DNA of 64,000 nucleotides. Origin: Ciborinia camelliae (taxonomy: Eukaryota > Ascomycota > Leotiomycetes > Helotiales > Sclerotiniaceae). The notes beneath the pieces are model-generated. The model saw nothing but the letters and a program-made list of their open reading frames with translations. It did not search any database and was not told where the DNA came from. Position numbers and translations under genes: made by a program. The stretch covers positions 2,618,006 through 2,682,005 of the forward strand of contig JANPYM010000002.1 in the NCBI GenBank assembly GCA_025890175.1, read 5' to 3'. Positions 48,555 through 61,796 of this stretch are shown piece by piece; positions within the stretch are counted from its first letter, which is position 1, and each line of letters begins with the position of its first letter.

Positions 48555-49646
48555 GAGTAGATTTCGGAGGTTTAATTGGGGGTGGAAGGAGGAGGAACTT
48601 GCAGAACAACAAATGGCACCCTGATCTAGGTGATGGATAACCTTTTACCATAATTAATGGACATTGAAACTCTTCTTACGCCCGCTTCTAAAGTGACACT
48701 AACACATGAAGCCAGGAGTCTGCCTTTGGTCAAACCTATCAAATTAGTTCAATCTCCAATTCTCTTACACATTGCGGGCGGTTATTATTGTTTCTTATTT
48801 CTCGTTAGAAACCTTCAGGTTGATGAAGACTGACACGATTATTGAAACTTATATCGTTCTTTCAAGGCCATTCAAAATATCGGCGTTTTTATGGGCGAAT
48901 GATTAAGATAATAATGACTCAAGGCTAGGATGGGTGTCAAGGGCTTATTGGCCGGTGAGCCGCACTTTTCTGGAAGCTTGCGCGAAAATTGTCATGGTTA
49001 GCATAAGCAACTTCTCCAGAAATTGAAAAGCTCACCGGGGGTTTCAATCTTGGGTATCCCAAATTATGAAAATATTTCATGGGAAATCTTCGAATTTATG
49101 TAATTTGCACAACTTTACAATACATCATCTAATAGATCCCTCACTCTATTATTCTTAGTTATCTACAATATTATTCTCAAAACTCCAGATGAGTTTCCAT
49201 TCAATTGTCAGGATATATTTCAATCTTTAGTATTTTCATTTAAAGACCACTCGCACCGACAATACGTCTCTACCCCGGCAAGCAAGTTATTTCCCTCGAC
49301 TTCCATCATTCACCCCTCACAAGTCTAACACTAATACCTACCTTCACCCCCCCCCCCCCTTCCTCCACCTCTCCGGCATAATATTGAATAAGGAATAAGG
49401 TGGGTTGATAGCACAACGGATGAGATGAGATAAGATGAATGTTTCAGGTTGGATCCATTGTGTTAAGTTGCGATTTTTAGTTTAGATCGCAGAACTCTAT
49501 TTCCTCTAAGAAAGCTTAATTCGCAATCATCCGATCACCACAAAATAATATTATCGAATTTTCAAAATAACTCGTTCATCTCATCCAATTCCCATTCTAA
49601 CCCCATCAAATATCCATCACAACCCCCCTTATTCATCGCTTCACAC
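48555..49646. other. Convergent intergenic region with inverted-repeat element
   Basis: 1.1 kb between RKI1 and the carboxylesterase 3' ends. Contains the 87-bp inverted-repeat element at 48952-49038 and a C-run at about 49348. No gene supported. Confidence 0.5.
48952..49038. repeat. 87-bp inverted-repeat (MITE-like) element
   Basis: Ends are exact 9-bp inverted repeats, ccggtgagc (48952-48960) and gctcaccgg (49030-49038). Inward, the arms keep partial complementarity: tttctgga on the left pairs with tccagaaa on the right, and gcttgc with gcaact-like text. The whole unit can fold as one imperfect hairpin. No coding capacity. A 14-mer from its right end also occurs near 35765. No target-site duplication is clear. 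Confidence 0.5.
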
Positions 49647-51916
<2,270 letters not shown>

Positions 51917-53747
51917 CTTGAGGTATTATTGAATGGATCGATCCCTAGATTCCAATCCTTCAATGAAAAGATTTCAGTCGAAATGCAGGAACAATACTGG
52001 TAAAGTAGTCCGGGACAACTGGCACATTGAGTAGACTTATTCCATCGGAAAAACTTGGCAATTATCCCATCATCTCAATCAAGAGACATAATTTGCCAAC
52101 GATTGTTCTGTAAAAACAATTTTCAATAGTATACCTAGTGGTTCCAATATATTTGTCATTATACATGAAAATTATCCACTACTCAGCTTAACTCATCTCC
52201 GCAGCGAGTCGAAAGGATTGAGGGGTCTTATTTCTTCCTAATGTAACCCCACAACTACTGAACGAATAGCGGTAGCCAAATATGAATTTTCAGAACTACT
52301 CCTCATACTTAATTTGTACTCTATATACCTGGGTATGCACGATTTTAAAGTTGTGGTAGGATAGGGGGTCACTAAGATAGGCGATCATCCCACCGTTGGC
52401 TCTTTCAGCAATCAGACCATTACCCACGATGTAACCATGTACCCATGATGAAACGACTGCTGATAGCCTATGATGGCCCATGGATTTTAAACGGAGAAAC
52501 TCTTCCCAGGTATATCGGACGTACACCAGATGCGGATATGCCAAGATACCGGTAGTGACCTGCAGCGATAGTGCCCGCCGGTACCAGGCATGTAGGCATC
52601 GGTGATAACGTTACTACTATTAGAATAATACACAAAAAGATTTATTTGATCAGAAATAAATTAAAAAGGAGAATAATAATTAAGTAAAACTCAAAAGGTA
52701 GGAGTCGGGTGAGGGACTTGGCTGCTTGGCATGATAATATATATCGAGATGTACGGAGTAGGCATCTTATTACAGTACCCCTCCACTTATATTAGTTGAA
52801 CCTTAAATTTACACCCAAATCAATCAAAATACATACATTTCACTTTAATATTTTAACACAATTAAAAGTTTAATCATTAATTCCTATTAATATATTAAAG
52901 ATTTTTACAAAAAGATGATATAATTAAATTTTGAAAAGCTAAAAAATTATATTCGTGAAATATTTAATCTTTAAAATTGAAATTAAATTTTTTATTGATT
53001 TTCCCCGCAAAAATTGATTCAAAAACTATTAAATAACTTTGTATCTTAATTATATAAACTAGAAAATTTCTAAAAATAAATTATATATTTTTTAATCGAA
53101 TTTTCTTTCGAAATAATCTATATTATAAATAATAAAAATAATTCTATTGATATTAGAAATTATATAAATTATCAAAGTGGTTGACTTTTGGTGCAAAACC
53201 CCTGTCGAACAAATAGAAGTGGTCTAGTACTGTAGGACCGGTACTGTAGTATGTACTGGTAAAGTGGTACAGTCTCCCTCTCCCTCTCCGCATGTATGTT
53301 AATATATGCAAATCTAAAGTTTATACGAAACTCAGCTACCCAACTTGAACAACTTTAACAAATTTGACCAGCTTATTACTTTGGTGGTTTTGGGAGTACT
53401 GTTGACTCACTCGGTACATCATGTGGGCGGATGTGGTAATATTGGAGTTTTCTGCTGCTTTTGACCGCCCTTGAACATGATCATCACTCGGCTCGGCGCG
53501 CCCACCCGTCTCATCTAACCTCAAATAGGTACCTAGGTATTTTACTAGGTACTTCACTTTATCCATTACCTTCAACTCTATTTTACATCGAACAACCCCA
53601 TTCATACTTAATTACTGATGATCCAAATGCTTCAATACCGATTACTACAATAGCCATTGGAACATTGACTATTGCCATTTGTCATTTGATGAACAGGACC
53701 AAAAAGAAGTCTGTTTGTTCCTGTAACTCCTCTATTTGATAAAGAAA
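51917..53747. other. Divergent 1.8-kb interval with AT-rich island
   Basis: Separates the carboxylesterase start (-) and HEI10 start (+). The first 800 bp show no gene. An AT-rich island lies at about 52790-53190. TACCTAGGTA-type motifs are at 53526-53560, close to the HEI10 promoter. No supported ORF. Confidence 0.5.
52790..53190. other. AT-rich island
   Basis: About 400 bp much more AT-rich than its surroundings; the sample 52861-52920 has 8 G/C in 60 bases. No coding or repeat structure seen. It could be a remnant of RIP-mutated mobile DNA, a replication/nuclear-scaffold element, or a nucleosome-free promoter block. Sequence alone does not decide. Confidence 0.7.
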
Positions 53748-55233
53748 ATGGAATCTATTCTTAGATGCAATGCACTGAAATGTCGGAAAGAATTAAATGA
53801 CCATGCAGTGGTTACTACCTGCAGGTTCGTCTTCCTTCGAATTCCAGTTTCATCTGTGCTTTTCATTTTGATTTCCCATTTACTTATTTATTTTCCATAG
53901 CCACGTTTTTTGCATCGACTGTTCAAATCAATCCCAGCTTTCTACCAGCATACGGGATAATCGAAGAGCAACATGTCCTGCATGCGATATGCATCTACCA
54001 AATCCTGATGATGTCGTTGTCACCAACTTAAACCCAAGCGAGGACTACAAGACGAGTGTGTTGAGTGGACTTAATCCGAGCGTCATAATGGAGTGTGCAG
54101 GCCGAGCGTTAAGTTTCTGGGCATACCAAACGACTCAAGAGATGTTTGTGGCCACACTCTTCCACCACAAGCTTTGCTGACCCGTTTGTTTGAAGTGTTT
54201 ATCAAGAATATCTAGCCAAGAGCTTGACGGACAAGTACTCGACCTTGAATTCTCAGATGGACAAGATTATCCACGATGCAAACAGCGAGATATCCAATCT
54301 TCGCAACAAAATGATGGGTAAGTTCATTTACTTTGAATATTCAGAAAAACACTAATCGTATGGTACAGGCATGAATACGGACCAGGATGCTTTGAGACGA
54401 AAGAATGAGGAACTTAACCACAATCTCAGAGAGAAGAATAAGAAGTTGCTTCAGACCCAAGAACTTTATGATAAGATGAAGCGGAGGGGAATGTTGGGTC
54501 AAGTCCAGACTGCTGCTTCGAATGCAGTTGATGATACCATACAAATGACGGCAACCGGTAGTCGTTTTAATGACAGCTTAAGCACGGATAACCACAGACC
54601 ACAACAGCCACAGCTTTATGCAAATCAACAGACCAGTGGAATGCATCATGCTGGAGGGTTTCAAAATTCAATGCAACCCCCACTTCAGAGAAGAAAACGC
54701 AGTAGCGAGTGGACTGCTATTAGTAGCCAAGGAAACGGCCAAGTATCCCAACACCGTAAGAAGAAATTCCGTTGCTCTTTAGCTCTAGTGCATTATACTT
54801 ACGAAGATGACAGAAGGTCAGGTTCAGTCGACTCCTTCATCTCATCGACAGCCCTTGACATCTGTAAATTTTCCTCCTCCAAACATAGGCATGAATAATA
54901 TACAAAATCATATGGCTGGTACACCTTTACCTCATGGTCGAGCTACTCCTCGTCGGACTCCATTATCAGGTCTAAATGTCAATGTTGGACCGACTTCAGG
55001 CTTCACCGGCTACGGCATGAGAGCAGGCCTAAAAGCCGGAAACCCAGGAGCATCCATAGCATCCGACTTTTCTAGACAAAATTCTCGATCAGGTATGTTT
55101 ATCTTACATGATTTTTATGAATCCTGCTAACTTCACCATAGTAGCGCAAAGACCTGGTTCTAACCTTCCGTTCAGTCGTGATTCAGGACTCGGCACGCCA
55201 TCGATCTCTCGGGGTGGGGGTGACTACTATTGA
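53748..55233 (+). CDS. HEI10: HEI10/CCNB1IP1-like meiotic RING E3 ligase
   Basis: SUMO/ubiquitin-type E3 of the ZMM crossover pathway that marks recombination sites on the synaptonemal complex in other organisms. Six exons: 53748-53824, 53901-54143, 54196-54317, 54369-54742, 54807-55092, 55142-55233; 397 residues, all GT..AG and in frame. The N-terminal atypical RING spans about residues 7-58: CNALKC, then TTCSHVFCIDC and ATCPACDMHL. It is followed by the family-typical text NPSEDYKTSVLSGLNPSVIMECAGRALSFWAYQ. A coiled coil follows (about 107-190: QEYLAKSL, NSQMDKIIHDANSEISNL, ELNHNLREKNKKLLQTQELYDKMKRRGM). The C-terminal half is Ser/Pro/Arg-rich and disordered, ending SISRGGGDYY. The exon 4/5 junction (CAA/gtatcc to acgaag/ATG) is the least certain. 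Adjacent to an AT-rich island on the 5' side. Confidence 0.88.
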
Positions 55234-55685
55234 TGTGGTTGCCAAATCTTGCTATACATATATGCTATCCAAACTAATATTGTCGTTACTAATTAGAATC
55301 AGTTTCAAAGGTTATACGATACAATGCTTCTGGCAAGTTTAGATTTAGCTGGGATGTGAGTTTTCTTGGCGCTATAAATTCAATCGATGATCCTTTTCTT
55401 AGTTCCCAGTGCCCAGCAATGTTTTCCATTTGTTTTGTGGCAAGTCTTGAGTTAACTCGACTATCACCATTGCTTGCCTTGTTTTACTACTTGTTCACTA
55501 CTTGTTCACTCGTCGATTGGATCTTGTTTTTCTGGCCGCAAGAACATTGGCCAGAAAATCTGTGTTTCAAAAAGAAAACAGACAGGAAACTATTCTGACC
55601 TTCTGTTATATTTAAAATTTTACATCACTTATTTTTCTTATTCTTCAGAATCCTTCCGAATCAACAAAACCACACAAAAATCATC
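55234..55685. other. Intergenic region
   Basis: HEI10 3' flank and leader of the next gene. Includes a 10-bp direct duplication (ctacttgttca) at about 55489-55510. No gene supported. Confidence 0.5.
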
Positions 55686-57179
55686 ATGAACCAACATCAC
55701 ACGAATACCCAACCAGATCGCGACCACCCACGAGTTATCAGACGTATGGCTGGGAGATCGATTCTCGGAATCGATACTTCCGTTACACGAACCTCATCGC
55801 CGGCGATGAGCTTCAGCCAGAAATCCCAAAATGATTCCACAGAACGATCCTGGCACGAGTTGTTGCAAAATCGACCACGGACACGACGAATGGTGGTGGT
55901 GAAGAGAAACATCATTCGGAGGATTCCCAGTCCAATCAGAACTGCCATAGTTGCTTTTCGAGGACGATCATCAACCAAAATCACACAAATAATCTCCAAG
56001 CCCTTCAACGTCATGAGAATCGTCGACGGGAAATTGGATCATCAACATCGAAACGATCACACAGATTCATGCACTCCACTCAGCTCAAACTCAGTCATTC
56101 CCACAATCACAATTCCTGAATTGCCAGCCACCAACAGCGAGAACAGCGAGAACCCAGAACCAGTCATTCCCACAATCACAATTCCTGAATTGTCAGCCAC
56201 CACTGCGGACGGCGAGACATTCGACCCTTTCTCGCAAGAAGTCCTTGCGAACCTTGCGAACAGATCGTCATCCACTGCGAGCCGACTCGAATCTCAGGTC
56301 TATTTGAGCGAGATTCACTCTTGGAAGACTCATGCTGACAATGCACACAAGAACTACATCAAGCTCGGCAAGGCAGCCGATGAGATTTTCCAGGACAATG
56401 AAAAACTCACAGAGAAGAATCGACAACTCACAGAGAAGAATCGACAACTCGAAGAGAAGAATCGCAAACTCGAAGAAGAGATGCAAAAGTGGCGTGCCGC
56501 CGAAAACCAACAACGAGCTTTTGCCAACTACTTCAAGATGTTGTTCAACAGACAATCGGACAAAGTTGAGACGCTTGAGAAAGAGCTCGAGAGAAAATCG
56601 GAGAGAGTTGAGACGCTTGAGAACGAAGTCAAGGTCGCAAACGAATCTGCAGGAGCTGCATCCCCAGGCCAACCGACGACAAGCTGGAGTCATTCGGATG
56701 AGGCAAAGTTTCACGCAGAGAAACTTCCATCACCGACTGTGTCGAAGATCCCTTCATTCAGATCATCGGTTTCCACAACCGATTCTGATGACCGCAAGGG
56801 TTGGGTCACCGCATCGCAAATCCTTGATCTCTCTGAAACAAACGACCAATCTGAACTCAGCGAGAACCAACAGGAATCCGAACCAACACCCACCTCTCTT
56901 ACTCACCCCACTCCCACAACATCCACTCTCAATCACACCACGCTCATCAGACAACGTCACCCCGTATTCCGCATCCCCATCTCCCCAGTTCAAAGCACGC
57001 CTGTTTATGAAACATCGCGTCCGGACTGGTGTGCGAGGTTGGATACGTGGGAGTGGTGCAGTGTGCCAGATTTGAAGTTGAGGGATTTTGTGGCGGAGGA
57101 AGCGACGAAAAGAAAGAGGTTCGGCAGGGTTTTTGAGGGCAGAGAATTGGTGAGTCTGAGGCTTGTCAGTCCGGGGTGA
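55686..57179 (+). CDS. Coiled-coil protein of unknown function (497 aa)
   Basis: Single exon, ATG at 55686. Not recognised. The N-terminus (1-110) is basic (RRMVVVKRNIIRRIPSP). Then comes a duplicated 23-residue module around 137-180, in which IPTITIPEL occurs twice, separated by ENSENPEPV. A long, strongly charged coiled coil occupies about 208-325, with a visible repeat EKNRQL(T/E) three to four times, then EEKNRKLEEEMQKW and a second heptad pair KVETLEKELERKSERVETLENEV. The C-terminal ~150 residues are Ser/Thr/Pro-rich and end with a W-containing patch (RLDTWEWCSVPDLKLRDFV) that looks folded. No signal peptide or membrane helix. The near identity in size to the protein at 504-1997 is coincidental as far as I can see. 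Confidence 0.8.
   Translation: MNQHHTNTQPDRDHPRVIRRMAGRSILGIDTSVTRTSSPAMSFSQKSQNDSTERSWHELLQNRPRTRRMVVVKRNIIRRIPSPIRTAIVAFRGRSSTKITQIISKPFNVMRIVDGKLDHQHRNDHTDSCTPLSSNSVIPTITIPELPATNSENSENPEPVIPTITIPELSATTADGETFDPFSQEVLANLANRSSSTASRLESQVYLSEIHSWKTHADNAHKNYIKLGKAADEIFQDNEKLTEKNRQLTEKNRQLEEKNRKLEEEMQKWRAAENQQRAFANYFKMLFNRQSDKVETLEKELERKSERVETLENEVKVANESAGAASPGQPTTSWSHSDEAKFHAEKLPSPTVSKIPSFRSSVSTTDSDDRKGWVTASQILDLSETNDQSELSENQQESEPTPTSLTHPTPTTSTLNHTTLIRQRHPVFRIPISPVQSTPVYETSRPDWCARLDTWEWCSVPDLKLRDFVAEEATKRKRFGRVFEGRELVSLRLVSPG
56090..56205 (+). repeat. In-frame 69-bp imperfect duplication
   Basis: The segment encoding PxIPTITIPEL(P/S)AT occurs twice (about 56095 and 56164) with few nucleotide differences, a recent in-frame duplication inside the coiled-coil gene. 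Confidence 0.8.
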
Positions 57180-60100
57180 ATGACAAGCAAGCAGGCCTTG
57201 TCACACTGTGGTGCGAGGGCGAGAATCAGTTTCTAACTGAAAAAATATATATATATAAATGCGTACCCTATGTTTTAATTGATAATGTTAAATATGTTAT
57301 GTATAATGAATTAATAGTGAGATGAAATATATAAAATAATTCAAAAGATTTTATAAATAAATAAATGTTAATTGGTGCTAGAAGCCAATGCATTTTGTAA
57401 TTTCAAGTAAAGAGGGTCTATCTTGAGTTTACATCCTAAGCTGCAATACAAGCCAATATGGGTGCGAATTTGCAAAAGGAGGGAGTGAATTGAATAAAGT
57501 GCATCGAGACCCCATCGTAATTAATCCCTAGTGTACCCCGGGTGCTTTGAGATTGGTATGTATGTAAACTGATGTACTTAAATACCTGTTTGTTTGACTC
57601 CTTTTCATGCGTTTGTAGTAGTTAATGAAACCCAGGGTGGGTTGGGTATATTGATTGGCCAATACCCTCCAAAACCTTTATTCCATAACCAATTTCATAC
57701 TATTTTACAAATCATGAAGATAAATAGATAAAAATATAAAATGATGACGGTAAGATGGGATATCTAATTCCACGGATAGAGATTACACGTTTGCACTGTA
57801 TAACTTGGTTAAAAACGTCTCATTCCACGGATAGACATAATCAGCCTTGAAAGAAGCCCATTCAATTTGGTATGAAGTGCTTTCTATATGATTCCACTCT
57901 ATCTGATGAACTTTTATCGCCACACTGGCTGGATAGTTGGGGTTTAACTCAGGGAAATGGTGTTTGATATTCAGCCGATCGATGGGATTTATATTTTCGA
58001 GGGCAAATTTCTGAGGGTTATACCCTAGCTATGCGGGATAAAACAAAGAGAACAGGCTTGAGCTTCGTTTCAACGTACTTTCTTTGTTGTTCGGTTGTTA
58101 TTCAAAGAATTAACGCACTTGTTCACGCATGTTCTTTGATTTGGAGTGACAAAGAATAGGGATAGGCAAAGGAAATTTGGCACAGGGTTTTTGGTAATGA
58201 GGAATCATGTCCATATTCTAGGTAGCTTTAGTTATGACAACTAGCTTAGTCATCATATTTGCTTCAAATAGCTACTTAGCTACACTTTTACAGCACAATA
58301 AATGGATAGATGTACCATCACCTTACAAATCAAGTTTGCTAGTAGCAATTCTAGTCGTATTCGGGTTATGGAATTGAGACTGTGTGTGTTCGATATTGGG
58401 GCTCGTTTAAATTATGGATGATGGGCTATGAGAGAGGGGTCGCGGTTGTTTTGAAAAAAGCTCTAAAAGGACGATGAAGCGCTCGCAGCGGAATCAAGCA
58501 GATTAATGATCCGGAAGAATAGTTCTAGTTGTTATTATGATGATAATTTTGCATGGAGTCAAGGAAAATAGGAAATATGCTGCGGAGTTCGTTATGTGAT
58601 GCCAATCATTGGACGATTGCTTATTTTCCGGATTCCATCTCTATTTCTGGAAGCCAAGTTACCCGGAGACTTCTCCGACTTTGGGTGTTGTGGGGATTGA
58701 CGACGATATGGGTTACAAGAGCATTATCTTGCATGTCGGCAGACGATACACTAAAATTTGAATACACTACAGTAAATTCCGTGGCACGTAGTATCCAATG
58801 CAATACACCTTTCTAACACGCATGTACCCGAGATCTGTGGTTGTTTGGGTTTGAGAAATCTTACGAGGGAATTCTTTCAAATGCAACCAACCACTATTCA
58901 ATCCTAGTACTCCATGGGGAAAGCACGCGAGAGAGGAGGATGTTGTTTACATCTCGGTCTCCTCCGAGGTAGCACAGGTTGAGGTTGAAATACGAAGCCA
59001 AGTGTAAAGACGGCCGTATTATATCGGCGCCGAACGTAGCTATATGGAATGGGAGCCAGCTTATGTCGTTGTGGAAAGCAATTTCCAACCCAATTTCGGA
59101 CACTTATCTTAAATTGCTTCAAACGCTCGTCGACAGGTACTATTGAGAGCCGATGTAAACTAGGAAACATTTTCTAAAAATCGAGGATTCATCACTCCTC
59201 TTGAGGTACAACTTCACTATCAAAATCGGGTTCTAGCAACAATTCAAGTCTCAAAATCCCTCACAGTGAATGAGGGAAGGTAGAAGGTGAAAGTATGTAA
59301 AATTTCCCGAATTCTCCTGGCATGCTGCAGTACTCCCCCGGCCCGCTTTGTGCACTATCCACAGTAGGTATGCATATCTGTCACTTATCAGATAGTTTGC
59401 AACAAGAGATTGGTGCGCGGTACAGGTACGGTAAGACTAGGGGCGCTCACTACATGAGGCTCAAGAGCGACATATTCGAGCTACAACATCAAGAGCTGTT
59501 TTCTTCTAAGGCAGGTAACCGGTTAAGTGCTCACTGGCGTGTTTTGAAAGGGCGGGATGACGAACAGTTCATGCCGTGGACTTCGACCACAGAAGGTCGA
59601 ACATTCAATCCCGTTCATTACTTCTGTAATTTCCCGTATTCGAACATTTTGATAGGTTTGAATAAAGTTGGATTTTATAGTACCACCCACATGTCAAAAT
59701 TAAATTTAGGTGACAATATATTTGAGTTGAACAAGACATGCATAGTAACTGTTGCAGCAGTTGGTGGTGGTTGGGCCTCGTGAGCATATGATTATATTAC
59801 ATAAGCAGCGCATTAACCCAAACGGACTTAGTGGAAAACCTTGAATTATCACCACCGGCGGCGCTTAGAATCTCACTTCTCGTCTCTCCCCCAACTTCCC
59901 CCAAATCATTACATTATGAAACGTCAAAAAATAGAGATTCGCCACCGGCCCAAAATAATATACGAGGAAAAGAATGAGTAGTTGAAACGGAATATTCTCC
60001 AAAGACTTGAGGCCTTTCCAATCAGCATCTTCCAATATACTATTATTTCAGATTATTCACTCTGACTAGGTACTGACAGTCATCAGTGATGACCGTAGGA

Positions 60101-61057
60101 GATATCTTACTTCAAATCCTTCGCCGCGTTAATTCATCTTGACATCTCTTCGAACTCCAAAAATATACCTCAAAATGAAAATTTGATACCTAGCACGGGG
60201 GAGCGTAATCTAGGGCGCACTTGTTGATTTAAGATGATGATTGTTAGTACAGCGGGTTTGAAACTGGCCACTTTCATTATCTGCCTTCACTTGCCTCTGG
60301 ACAGGCCGATATGGGGAACACCCGGGAGCATGGCCTCATAGTTGTACAGAAAAACTTGTCTCGCACAGTTCAAGACTATGATGATGCTAACATTTATTGT
60401 CCCTCGAGTTGCTTCTTCGAGGTGCATACCCGATGCCTCCTGAAAATCTTCAAGCAAATCACCACTTACATACGCTCATTTAGTATGCTCCTAGCCACAT
60501 TGCCCGCTTCTATGCATGCCCAACTGTGCTTCTAAAAACGAACCTCCATCCCCTGGCCGGGGATGCCAAATGGGTCGCTCCTCCCAATGGCCGTGTTATC
60601 CCCTGTTCGTGTAGTGCTTGGTTGACTAAGTTCATAGCCTCAAATCTCTTCATGAATTTCAGTGGAACGATCAGTGCGAAGGTGTTAGTGCAAAAGCGAT
60701 ATTCTCGGATTTCTGTACATATTTGAAGAATAAGATGCTTACAATAGCCATGTTGTCGGGCCGTTCCCCTGGATATTGCATCTAAGTTACTCTAATTCCA
60801 ATTCAAAATGACGCTTCCTTTCTTTATCTTTCATAAATTTTTGAAGTAGATTCTAGAGATCATATATAAAGTTTCTCAATTCCCCTTCTCCCTCTTTCCT
60901 CTGCGCATTTGTTCACAGTAAGATCTGTGACGACTATTCTCTGGGCCTCTATCTTCCGCCTTCAACTTAATTTACCAATCATCTTTTTCATATCATACTT
61001 AATTCCGTGAAGGGATTCATCACCAACTATCTCATATCTTATCTTACTTCTTACAAC
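57180..61057. other. 3.9-kb intergenic region, no gene supported
   Basis: Frames at 58553-58816, 59322-59783 (153 codons) and 60311-60535 were checked; none shows a family or plausible splice pattern. A 14-bp unit attccacggataga is repeated at about 57769 and 57820. AT-rich near 57240-57360. Possibly promoter/leader DNA plus non-coding transcript; nothing firm. Confidence 0.45.
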
Positions 61058-61796
61058 ATGTCATCAAACTCATCAAACTCTGCATCATCTCATAGGCAGG
61101 CTCGGAAGGGATCTGAATCTAGGTATGCAGTGTCACAGATGGCAGAATTTTGTGGCTATCTTACTGACTTTTATAAGCACCGGCAACAAATCTAATCAGC
61201 AAACTTATCACCGCGATGCCAGCCGCACCCAATCTCGCAGCTCTACTAGCACACGAAGAGAAGGATCTCAATTCTCTTCAAGAGAAGTTCGCGCAGGACC
61301 TCATGCACAGTCCTCCATCTCGGACCAGGAACCGCAACAAGAAGAATCTTTTGCAAGCAATAAAGCCAGCTTTGGTGGCTCCAGTCATGATGCTAGCTAT
61401 ACATCAGAAAATGACTCGACTGACTTACAAACTCAAAGCTACGAACTTTCGTCTCAACACTCTTATTCTCATTTAGATCACTTCTCCTACGACGGCATAA
61501 TGTTATCACACTACGACAACCAACTCACAATAGACGAGGATCCAAACGAGCAGCCTTTTACCTACCAGCCGGGTGTTCAGTATGTGGCAACAGAGTCAGC
61601 CACAGAAAACGACTTACAAGCATCAAATACTGAACTCCATGCATTGCAGACTTATTCTCCAACCACAGAAATGTGGAGTTTGCAAGAATCTCGAGATGAA
61701 AGGATACGTCTTGGCCTACCGGGTGGGCAACAAACCCCAATGACTAGTTTCGACTGTGATCAGGGGGTTTTTGCCGGGGCGCAGAACCATGATTGA
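61058..61796 (+). CDS. Hypothetical Ser/Gln-rich protein
   Basis: Two exons, 61058-61122 and 61178-61796, with a 55-bp GT..AG intron that has a ttactgac branch motif; 227 residues. Exon 1 encodes MSSNSSNSASSHRQARKGSES. Exon 2 was aligned by phase so that AG+C gives Ser, followed by TGNKSNQQTYH. The protein is Ser/Thr/Gln/Tyr-rich and acidic, with no signal peptide or membrane segment. It is likely disordered, with an MWSLQESRDERIRLGLPGG segment near the C-terminus that may be a short conserved motif. Not recognised. An alternative acceptor at 61199/61200 would read a different frame that stops at 61476 and is less likely. Confidence 0.6.

Noticed and set aside
59322..59783. 153-codon frame with an ordinary-looking composition
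   Set aside because: No recognised domain and no neighbouring exon that extends it. Could still be a small orphan gene, but not supportable.
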